Assembly: GCF_004570345.1 (NCBI RefSeq)
Contig: NZ_SPQM01000229.1
Coordinates: forward strand, 1 to 5,255
DNA: 5,255 nt
Reading direction: 5' to 3'
From: Blastococcus sp. CT_GayMR20
GTDB taxonomy: Bacteria; Actinomycetota; Actinomycetes; Mycobacteriales; Geodermatophilaceae
The notes under the pieces were generated by a model. That model did no database searches. It was given only the letters and a program-made list of their open reading frames with translations, and had not been told where the DNA came from. This document shows positions 1 through 5,255 of the stretch, in pieces. The position numbers and the translations under genes were made by a program. The stretch's first letter is position 1. Every line of letters begins with the position of its first letter.

Positions 1-2715
1 CACCCCCGCGGGCGGCGCCGCTCCCCCGGCCGCCCGCGCGGCCCGGCCCGCCTGCGTCGCGCTGCCGACGGCGACCACCACGGCGCGTCCCCGCCCGGCG
101 ACGACCGTCGTCCCGTCGAAGAGCATGCAGGTCCGGTCGGCGACGTCGGCACCCGGCGTGGCCGGAACGGTCTTGGAGACCGACAGCGACTCGCCGGTCA
201 GGTTGGACTCGTCGACCTCGAGGTCCTGGGCCTCCAGCAGGCGGGCGTCGGCCGACAGCACGTCGCCGGACTCGACGACGACCACGTCGCCCACCCGCAG
301 CGCGCTGCCCGGCACGTCCTCGTGCCCGTCCGCGGTCTCGCGGTGGACGGTGACGTCCTGCTCCAGCAGCAGCGACTCCAGCGCCGTCTCCGCCCGGAGC
401 CGCTGGACGCCGCTGAGCAGGGCGTTCCCCACCGTGACCCCGCCCACGAGCAGCGCGTCGGTGGACTCCCCCAGCATGGCGGTCGCCGCGGCGCCGGTGG
501 CCAGCACGGGGGTCAGCGGGTCGGAGAGCTCGGCCCCGACGGTCCGCGCGAAGCGGACGGGCCCCCGGACGACCGGCAGCGCGGCGACCCGGCGGACGGG
601 CGTGAGGACGCGGGAGGTCGCGGGCGCAGGTTCCTCGGGCAGCTCGGCGAGGCGGCGCCGCACGTCGTCCGGGTCGAGCGCGTGCCAGGGCGTGTGGACC
701 GACAGCGGCGGTGCCGGCCGGACGGCGGCACGGACCGCGGACACGGTGCCGGCGGTCATCGTCCAGGCGGTCGCCGTCTTGCCGGGCGCGGTGGCCTTGC
801 GCTGGCCGTACGCGGCACTGCCGACCGCGGCGAGCAGCCCGCCGAGCACGTTGCCGGTGAGCGCGGTCTGCACCGACTGGCGGCTCACCGTCCGCGCGGC
901 GCGGGTCGCGGACACGATCCTGCAGGCGCCGGCGAGGCTCTCCCCGGTGACCAGGTCGGCTCCCCAGGCGGGCGCACGGCCGGCCCGGACCGGGGCCACG
1001 GCGACGTCGGCGGCGAGCAGCGCCGGCCCGTCGACCGCGGAGACGAGCAGGACGCCGCGTCCGTCCGACTGCAGCCGGCGCACGGTGTCGACCAGGGCCT
1101 CGTCGGCGGGCGCCACCTCGTCGGCCGCCGCCGCGATCTCGCGGGCGCCCACGGAGTCGGTGAGGACCAGCCGGTGCCCGGCCTCGGTGGCGGCGGTGAG
1201 CAGCGCCTCGGCGTGCGGGTCCAGCTCGGCCGCCACCGTCACCACACCGACGCGCCGGCGGCCGTCGAGGACGGTGCGGACCTCGCCGCCCGGGGCGTCG
1301 GCCGACGAACGCGGGGGTCCCAGGCGGCGCCCGGATCCGTCGGGTCCGCCGTCGCCGAGCAGCCGGGTGGCCGTCGTCCACACCTCGGCGTCCGTCCAGC
1401 CGTCGGCGTCGGCGGTCGCCTCGAGAACGGTCGGCGGACCGGTGCACAGGGCCGCCGCGTCGACCACCACCGTGTCGACGCGGTCCAGCCGGCGGTAGGC
1501 CGACCCGTCCATCGGCAGCACGTCGCGCCGGCACAGGAGCAGGCCCAGCGAGGCGGCGAACGCCTCGCGGCCCTGGTAGGCCGCCTTCGGGGTCAGCGCC
1601 TTGAGCATGTCCGCCGACCGGCCCGGACGGCGGGTCAGCGGCAGCAGCGCCAGCGCGGCGGCCAGCTCGGTGGGGCCGAGCCGTGACCGGTAGTTCTCGA
1701 TCGGCCCGGGCGGCAGCGGCGCCGGGCGCTGCCCGGGCGGGGCCAGCGGTTCCCCCGGGTCGTCCTCGGGCTCCGGGCGGCAGAGCTCGTCCTCGCGCCG
1801 CCGCCACACCTGCCGGCGGGCCCGCGCCTCCAGCGCCTGCTGGACGGCGATCGTCGCGTTGAGCGCGGGCACGGTCGGGCTCTGGGTCATGGCGTGCAGG
1901 AGGGCGCTGGTGCCGGAGAAGGCGATGTCGGTGCCGATCGGGCCGATCCGCGACTCGAGCGCGTCCTTGATCCACTGCTGGGAGTCCAGCAGCGCGATGG
2001 CGAGGGTGACGTGGCGGCTCAGGGCCGGGATGGGCAGCATCTTCGCGAACGCCGCCACGCCGACCGCCGCGGTGTCGATCGCCGCGGTGACGAGCGCGGC
2101 CAGCAGCGGTTCGAGGTCGGCCGGGTGGTCCTGGCGCTGGGGGAAGACGCGTCGTCCGCCGCGGGCCTGCTCGACCGCGGTCACCACGCCGACGACGTCC
2201 TCGACGGACACCCGGCGGTCGTCGACGGCGACGAGGACGCGGCCGACGACGTCGTTCACCGTCGCCCACTCGACGCCCTCGAGCCGCTCGAGCTGGCGCC
2301 GGAGCGCCCGGCGGACCTCCGGCTGCTCCTCCGCGGCCGGGGCGGCGATCTCGACCTGGACGTGCCGCCGGTCGCGGAACACCCGCCGCGTCTGCCGGGC
2401 GAGCGGGGGCTCGACCATGCCGCGGGCGACGTCGACGATGCCGCGCACGTGGCCGTCGGGGAAGGGATCGGCGCCGGTGACGAGGGTGCCGACCGCGCGC
2501 GCTCCGGTCCGGGCGATGCCCAGCGACCCGGAGGCGACCGCACGGCCGGCGCCCGCGGCGGACCGGACCGTCCGCGCGGTGAGGCGGGTCGACTCCTCGA
2601 GCAGCCCGACGGTGAGGGCGGCGGGAGCCAGCGCCAGCGACGCACCCGCCGCCGTGAGGCGCGCAGCCGTCCCGATCGAGGCGCGCGCGGCCTCGACGCG
2701 GCGGAACAGACCCAT
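1..2715 (-). CDS. Large cation-translocating P-type ATPase (CtpH/CtpI-like), N-terminal 905 residues, partial
   Basis: The minus-strand frame is open from ATG at 2715 to the window edge; I translated all 905 codons and found no stop. AGGGGA ends 5 nt before the ATG. Seen in order: a small-residue-rich N-terminus; an HMA-like ferredoxin fold at about 118-183 without a CxxC metal site; hydrophobic segments at about 205-240 and 262-290; an acidic, Pro-rich linker at 308-340; a degenerate P-domain at about 399-600 (D419 in VVVDAAALCTG, TDS at 519-521, VDGPALLAADV at 561-571); and a hydrophobic pair at about 615-665. A second module then begins: membrane segments at about 731-775, an actuator domain at about 786-880 and the intact dephosphorylation motif TGES at 840-843 within DESNLTGES. 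By family knowledge such proteins pump cations across the plasma membrane using ATP, and mycobacterial CtpH/CtpI are roughly 1,500-1,600 residues long, so the catalytic DKTG and ATP-binding domain should lie beyond base 1. The ion is not predictable from this part. Confidence 0.9.
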   Translation of the reverse strand, partial: MGLFRRVEAARASIGTAARLTAAGASLALAPAALTVGLLEESTRLTARTVRSAAGAGRAVASGSLGIARTGARAVGTLVTGADPFPDGHVRGIVDVARGMVEPPLARQTRRVFRDRRHVQVEIAAPAAEEQPEVRRALRRQLERLEGVEWATVNDVVGRVLVAVDDRRVSVEDVVGVVTAVEQARGGRRVFPQRQDHPADLEPLLAALVTAAIDTAAVGVAAFAKMLPIPALSRHVTLAIALLDSQQWIKDALESRIGPIGTDIAFSGTSALLHAMTQSPTVPALNATIAVQQALEARARRQVWRRREDELCRPEPEDDPGEPLAPPGQRPAPLPPGPIENYRSRLGPTELAAALALLPLTRRPGRSADMLKALTPKAAYQGREAFAASLGLLLCRRDVLPMDGSAYRRLDRVDTVVVDAAALCTGPPTVLEATADADGWTDAEVWTTATRLLGDGGPDGSGRRLGPPRSSADAPGGEVRTVLDGRRRVGVVTVAAELDPHAEALLTAATEAGHRLVLTDSVGAREIAAAADEVAPADEALVDTVRRLQSDGRGVLLVSAVDGPALLAADVAVAPVRAGRAPAWGADLVTGESLAGACRIVSATRAARTVSRQSVQTALTGNVLGGLLAAVGSAAYGQRKATAPGKTATAWTMTAGTVSAVRAAVRPAPPLSVHTPWHALDPDDVRRRLAELPEEPAPATSRVLTPVRRVAALPVVRGPVRFARTVGAELSDPLTPVLATGAAATAMLGESTDALLVGGVTVGNALLSGVQRLRAETALESLLLEQDVTVHRETADGHEDVPGSALRVGDVVVVESGDVLSADARLLEAQDLEVDESNLTGESLSVSKTVPATPGADVADRTCMLFDGTTVVAGRGRAVVVAVGSATQAGRAARAAGGAAPPAGV

Positions 2716-2815
2716 CGGCGTCCCCTGTACGACGGTTCCCCCGGACGTTACGCCGCCCGGACGGGCCCGGCCCGATATCGGCTTTCGGCGGCTCCCGGCT
2801 GGGCACAGCACCTCC
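2716..2815. promoter_or_regulatory. Divergent intergenic promoter region
   Basis: These 100 bp separate the starts of the leftward ATPase and the rightward YihY-like gene, so promoters for both should lie here or just inside the coding ends. Visible elements are a perfect 10-bp palindrome CCGATATCGG (2772-2781), two direct CCGGACG copies (2741-2747 and 2757-2763), and a minus-strand TAACGT (2750 to 2745) that fits the actinobacterial TANNNT -10 pattern for the ATPase. No convincing -35 box is present in either direction. Assignment of individual elements is inference. Confidence 0.4.
2721..2726 (-). promoter_or_regulatory. Ribosome binding site of the P-type ATPase
   Basis: On the minus strand the sequence reads AGGGGA, then a 5-nt spacer (CGCCG), then ATG. 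This is a good Shine-Dalgarno match at normal spacing, and it fixes the start at 2715. Confidence 0.7.
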
Positions 2816-3811
2816 ATGGCCGAGGTCCGGGCGGACGGCGCCACCACGAGCACGACGGCCGGGGCGCCCGGCGCGCCGAGCGACGCCACGTCCCCGCAGC
2901 GGCTCTCGGCGCGCGACTGGGCCCGCGTGCTCCAGCGCGCCGGACGGGAGGTCCTCGACGACCGGCTGATGCTCTACGCCGCGGGTGTCTCCTTCTTCGC
3001 GCTGCTGTCGATCGCTCCGCTGCTCGTGACGGCGATGTCGGTCTACGGGGCGATCAACACACCCCAGGAGGCAATGGAGCAGCTGTCCGAGGTCGTGCGC
3101 AAGCTGCCCGACGAGCTCCAGCCCCTCGTGGCCGACCAGCTCACCACGATCACCACCGCGTCGGGCCAGGTGCTCACGGTGCGCGGGCTGATCGGGCTGC
3201 TGCTCGCGCTGTTCACGGCGACGACCGCCGCCACCTACCTGATCGACGCGCTGACCCTCGCCTACCACGAGACGGAGACGCGCAGCCTCCTGCGCCGCAC
3301 CCTGCTCGCGGTCGTCTTCGTCCTGGCCGGGGCGCTGCTGGTCGGGGCGGTGCTCGTCGGCGCCGGGATGGTCTCGGACTGGCTGGACTCCGCGCCCGGT
3401 CCGGTGCGCGCCGCGGGTCCGGTGCTCGCCTGGGTGGTCCTGGCGACGCTGCTGGCGATGACCCTGTCGCTGCTCTACCGCTTCGCCCCCGACCGGAAGC
3501 AGGCGCGGTGGCGCTGGATCAGCGTCGGCGCCCTGGCCGCCACGGTCCTCTGGCTGGGCACATCGGTCGCGCTGCTGGCCTACGTGCAGACGCTCGGCAG
3601 CTACGAGACGACCTACGGGCCGCTGGCCGGCGTCGCCATCAGCATGTTCTGGCTCTGGCTCACCGTCTTCCTGCTGATCGTCGGCGCGTCGGTGAACGCG
3701 GAGACAGAGCGCCAGACCGTCCGCGACTCCACGGTCGGCCCCGAGCGGCCGCTGGGTGAACGGGGCGCGGTGGTGGCCGACAGCGCCCCGCCCTATCCGG
3801 GCGAGGAGTAG
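2816..3811 (+). CDS. YihY/BrkB-family (UPF0761) integral membrane protein
   Basis: This is a complete 331-residue protein. After a polar, low-complexity N-terminus (1-30) come six likely membrane segments at about 54-80, 123-148, 161-187, 198-221, 234-258 and 270-295, then a hydrophilic tail. Two family signatures are clear: YAAGVSFFALLSIAPLL at 54-70 in the first helix, and GSYETTYGPLAG (261-272) leading into a last helix that ends with VNAE (293-296). Length and helix count match the Virul_fac_BrkB/YihY family. The molecular function of this family is unsettled; members were once called ribonuclease BN because of a gene misassignment in E. coli, and nothing here suggests a nuclease. ATG 2816 was chosen because the open frame upstream is only antisense to the ATPase and the next in-frame start (GTG, codon 38) would leave only a short stretch before the first helix. 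No clear Shine-Dalgarno precedes it, so the message may be leaderless or weakly initiated. Confidence 0.85.
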   Translation: MAEVRADGATTSTTAGAPGAPSDATSPQRLSARDWARVLQRAGREVLDDRLMLYAAGVSFFALLSIAPLLVTAMSVYGAINTPQEAMEQLSEVVRKLPDELQPLVADQLTTITTASGQVLTVRGLIGLLLALFTATTAATYLIDALTLAYHETETRSLLRRTLLAVVFVLAGALLVGAVLVGAGMVSDWLDSAPGPVRAAGPVLAWVVLATLLAMTLSLLYRFAPDRKQARWRWISVGALAATVLWLGTSVALLAYVQTLGSYETTYGPLAGVAISMFWLWLTVFLLIVGASVNAETERQTVRDSTVGPERPLGERGAVVADSAPPYPGEE

Positions 3812-3825
3812 CTCCCCCGCCACAG

Positions 3826-3888
3826 AGGTGCCGAAATCGCGGTTCCGGCACGCCGCCGCAGGTGCCGAAACGGCCATTTCGGCACCTG
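3826..3888. repeat. Two tandem copies of a GTGCCGAAA inverted-repeat unit
   Basis: Unit 1 has GTGCCGAAA at 3828-3836, a 6-nt centre TCGCGG, and TTCCGGCAC at 3843-3851. Unit 2 has GTGCCGAAA at 3862-3870, a 6-nt centre CGGCCA, and TTTCGGCAC at 3877-3885. The units share arm sequence, arm length and centre length, lie 34 bp apart, and differ in the centre and at one arm position. Such geometry fits a duplicated hairpin element, a REP-like repeat, or paired binding sites. Confidence 0.65.
3859..3888 (+). terminator. Putative rho-independent-like terminator of the YihY-like gene
   Basis: A perfect 12-bp stem is formed by CAGGTGCCGAAA (3859-3870) and TTTCGGCACCTG (3877-3888) around the 6-nt centre CGGCCA, which itself contains GGCC. 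It begins 48 nt after the stop codon. There is no T-tract after it; actinobacterial hairpin terminators often lack one, so the role is plausible but unproven. The stem is symmetric and would fold in either transcript direction. Confidence 0.5.
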
Positions 3889-3891
3889 GGT

Positions 3892-3903
3892 CCCTCGCGA
3901 GGG
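3892..3903. repeat. Perfect 12-bp palindrome CCCTCGCGAGGG
   Basis: This zero-spacer palindrome sits between the unit-2 hairpin and the GC hairpin that follows. As RNA it cannot form a tight hairpin without a loop, so a dimeric-protein site or leftover repeat sequence is as likely as a terminator part. Confidence 0.45.
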
Positions 3904-3909
3904 TGGGCG

Positions 3910-3936
3910 CCGGGCGCGTGCGGCACCCGCGCCCGG
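3910..3936 (+). terminator. Second GC-rich hairpin, possible back-up terminator
   Basis: The arms CCGGGCGCG (3910-3918) and CGCGCCCGG (3928-3936) form a perfect 9-bp all-G/C stem with a 9-nt loop. No T-run follows. Its place right after the first hairpin, between two same-strand genes, fits tandem termination that would insulate mqo from read-through. Confidence 0.4.
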
Positions 3937-3983
3937 GGAGCGGAAAACGGCCGATGCCGTGCCGCTGGAATGGCGAAGATCAC

Positions 3984-3999
3984 GAGGTTGGCATACCTC
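3984..3999. promoter_or_regulatory. Operator-like inverted repeat upstream of mqo
   Basis: GAGGT (3984-3988) and ACCTC (3995-3999) flank TGGCAT. The core AGGTTGGCATACCT resembles the DtxR/IdeR iron-box core AGGTTAGGCTAACCT but is one base shorter, so similarity to that consensus is only partial. ATACCT (3993-3998) could also be read as a weak -10 box. The site lies about 90 bp before the chosen mqo start, in a suitable place for control of mqo. Confidence 0.3.
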
Positions 4000-4080
4000 A
4001 CACCTTCGGAAGTTCATGTCGATGTCCACTTCGGCCGACGATCAGGGGAGAGCGCCTCCGGCGCACCCGAGAACGGCCAG

Positions 4081-4085
4081 AGAGG
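4081..4085 (+). promoter_or_regulatory. Ribosome binding site of mqo
   Basis: AGAGG is followed by a 5-nt spacer and GTG 4091. It supports this start over the in-frame ATGs at 4016 and 4022; of these, 4022 has a GGAAG (4008-4012) at 9-nt spacing and 4016 has the same motif only 3 nt away. Confidence 0.6.
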
Positions 4086-4090
4086 CAGAC

Positions 4091-5255
4091 GTGAGTTCCG
4101 AGCGCGGCGCGGTCCCTGACAGCGCGAACCCTGACGTGGTCCTTGTCGGCGGCGGCATCATGAGCGCCACGCTCGCGGCGCTGATCGGCGTCGTCGCCCC
4201 GCAGTGGAGCGTCACGGTCTTCGAGTCGGGCGCGGACGTGGCCGGTGAGAGCTCCGGTCCGTGGAACAACGCCGGAACCGGCCACGCCGCGCTCTGCGAG
4301 CTCAACTACACGCCGGCCGGCCCGGACGGCCGCGTGGACCCCGCGAAGGCCGTCACGATCAACGAGCAGTTCCAGGTCTCGCGCCAGTTCTGGTCGCACC
4401 TGGTGCGCGAGGGGATGACCGGGTCGCCCAAGAGCTTCGTGACGCCGGTCCCCCACCTGAGCTTCGTCACCGGCGAGGACGGCCGCGCCTACATGCGGGC
4501 CCGCCACGAGGCGCTCGGCGCCCAGCCCCTCTTCGAGGGCCTGGAGTACACCGAGGACGCCGCGCAGCTCGCCGAGTGGCTGCCGCTCATGATGGCCGGG
4601 CGCGATCCACGCCAGACCGTCGCCGCCACCCGCTCGACCGCGGGCACCGACGTCAACTTCGGCGCGCTCACCCGGCTGATGCTCTCCGACGCCGAGGGGC
4701 GCGGTGTTCCCGTGCACTGCAACCAGCGCGTCCAGCACCTGGAGCGCGACACCGACGGCCGGTGGATCGTCACGGTCCGCGACACGGTCACGGGCGAGCG
4801 ACGCACGGTCCGCACCCGCTTCGTGTTCGTCGGCGCCGGAGGCGGTGCGCTGCCTCTGCTCCAGCGGGCCGGCATCCCCGAGATCGCGGGTTTCGGCGGC
4901 TTCCCCGTCAGCGGTCGCTTCCTGCGCACCACCTCGCCGGAGCTGGTCAGCAGCCACCAGGCGAAGGTCTACGGCCAGGCCGCCGTCGGCGCCCCGCCGA
5001 TGTCGTTGCCTCATCTGGACCTGCGGTTGATCGACGGCGACCACTCGCTGATGTTCGGCCCCTATGCCGGCTTCTCGCCCAAGTTCCTCAAGGCCGGCTC
5101 CCTGTTCGACCTGCCGCGCAGCGTCCGGCCGGACAACCTCGGCTCCATGCTGGGCGTCGCGCGCACCGAGCTGGCGCTGACCCGGTACCTGATCCGCGAG
5201 CTGATGCAGTCCGGGTCCGACCGGCACCAGACGCTCACCCACTTCGTGCCCGACG
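4091..5255 (+). CDS. mqo: Malate:quinone oxidoreductase, N-terminal 388 residues, partial
   Basis: This FAD-dependent, peripheral membrane enzyme oxidises L-malate to oxaloacetate and passes electrons to the quinone pool (EC 1.1.5.4), linking the TCA cycle to respiration. Seen: an N-terminal Rossmann motif, VVLVGGGIMSATL (16-28), with the second-strand acidic residue E45; the family block SGPWNNAGTGHAALCELNYTP at 55-75; INEQFQVSRQFWSHLV just after it; a second glycine motif FVGAGGGALPLL at 246-257; GFPVSG at 270-275; GAPPMSLPHLD at 300-310; and FGPYAGFSPKFLK at 322-334. The match runs through the whole fragment without a frameshift. Full-length family members are about 500 residues, so roughly the last fifth is missing at the right edge; the final base is the first of an unfinished codon. 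GTG 4091 was chosen because it has a good Shine-Dalgarno and gives a pre-Rossmann leader like that I recall for the Corynebacterium glutamicum enzyme. An in-frame extension to ATG 4016 would add 25 polar residues. Confidence 0.95.
   Translation, partial: MSSERGAVPDSANPDVVLVGGGIMSATLAALIGVVAPQWSVTVFESGADVAGESSGPWNNAGTGHAALCELNYTPAGPDGRVDPAKAVTINEQFQVSRQFWSHLVREGMTGSPKSFVTPVPHLSFVTGEDGRAYMRARHEALGAQPLFEGLEYTEDAAQLAEWLPLMMAGRDPRQTVAATRSTAGTDVNFGALTRLMLSDAEGRGVPVHCNQRVQHLERDTDGRWIVTVRDTVTGERRTVRTRFVFVGAGGGALPLLQRAGIPEIAGFGGFPVSGRFLRTTSPELVSSHQAKVYGQAAVGAPPMSLPHLDLRLIDGDHSLMFGPYAGFSPKFLKAGSLFDLPRSVRPDNLGSMLGVARTELALTRYLIRELMQSGSDRHQTLTHFVPD

Larger units (their letters stand above)
3812..4090. other. 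Non-coding region between the YihY-like gene and mqo
   Basis: No credible gene lies in these 279 bp; the short open frames crossing it on both strands have no family resemblance and overlap the inverted repeats. The left half (3826-3936) is packed with inverted repeats and is probably the transcription end of the upstream gene. The right half (about 3965-4090) should carry the mqo promoter and leader. It contains an operator-like inverted repeat at 3984-3999 and a small hairpin, GCGCC-TCC-GGCGC, at 4052-4064. Confidence 0.6.

Noticed and set aside
934..948. A TGES string at residues 590-593 of the ATPase, seemingly a first actuator motif
   Set aside because: It falls after the degenerate GDGxND-like region, where P-type ATPases have the approach to the last helices, not an actuator domain. 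The genuine TGES is at 840-843 within DESNLTGES.
125..1686. Two long plus-strand open frames (about 455 residues each) across the left part of the window
   Set aside because: They are antisense to the ATPase, have Arg/Ser/Thr- or Gly/Arg-rich compositions typical of GC-rich shadow frames, and match no family I recognise. The minus frame here has clear P-type ATPase motifs.
1859..2815. Upstream extension of the YihY-like frame, which stays open for 319 codons before ATG 2816
   Set aside because: The extension is entirely antisense to the ATPase N-terminus plus the intergenic region, is Arg/Ser/Ala-rich, and has no counterpart in YihY-family proteins. It reflects a lack of AT-rich stops.
1894..3759. 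A 621-residue plus-strand frame overlapping both the ATPase and the YihY-like gene
   Set aside because: It is a Gly/Arg/Asp-rich shadow, out of frame with the YihY-like gene and antisense to the ATPase, with no recognisable domain.
3660..4119. Several short open frames (78-113 residues) on both strands across the YihY-mqo intergenic region
   Set aside because: They run through the inverted repeats and into neighbouring coding sequence, with Arg/Pro-rich content and no supporting ribosome binding site or family resemblance.
3998..5242. A 414-residue minus-strand frame opposite mqo
   Set aside because: It lies antisense to an unmistakable Mqo coding sequence and has low-complexity, Gly/Arg/Asp/Ala-rich content with no family match.
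1..5255. Mobile element, CRISPR array, toxin-antitoxin or other defence system, tRNA or rRNA gene
   Set aside because: I saw no transposase, integrase, regularly spaced repeats, cloverleaf or rRNA-like sequence. The three genes belong to known housekeeping or membrane families.

Overview
The window is very GC-rich DNA with strongly G/C-biased third codon positions. Together with the families present (a giant two-module P-type ATPase like mycobacterial CtpH/CtpI, and an Mqo close to the corynebacterial type), this points to a high-GC actinomycete (Actinomycetota). A Geodermatophilales- or Pseudonocardiales-type soil actinobacterium is a reasonable guess, but the genus cannot be fixed from the sequence alone.

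Layout: three protein genes were found. (1) Bases 1-2715, minus strand: the first 905 codons of a very large cation-translocating P-type ATPase, running off the left edge. It has a degenerate P1B-like ATPase module (HMA-like fold, membrane segments, dead P-domain), followed by the start of a P2-like module with an intact actuator motif (TGES). The catalytic DKTG of that second module lies outside the window. (2) Bases 2716-2815: a 100-bp divergent intergenic region with a 10-bp palindrome. (3) Bases 2816-3811, plus strand: a complete six-helix YihY/BrkB-family (UPF0761) inner-membrane protein. (4) Bases 3812-4090: a 279-bp non-coding region holding tandem copies of an inverted repeat, a 12-bp palindrome, a strong GC hairpin, and an operator-like inverted repeat just before the next gene. 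(5) Bases 4091-5255, plus strand: the first 388 codons of malate:quinone oxidoreductase (mqo), running off the right edge.

How they fit together: the ATPase and the YihY-like protein are divergently transcribed and could share regulation, but nothing shows that they work together. The hairpin cluster after the YihY-like gene probably ends its transcript, so mqo is likely a separate unit with its own promoter. Mqo is a housekeeping TCA-cycle/respiratory enzyme. No mobile element, CRISPR array, tRNA or rRNA gene, or defence system was seen. The two most interesting signals are the dead-plus-live ATPase fusion and the repeated palindromic unit at 3826-3888.
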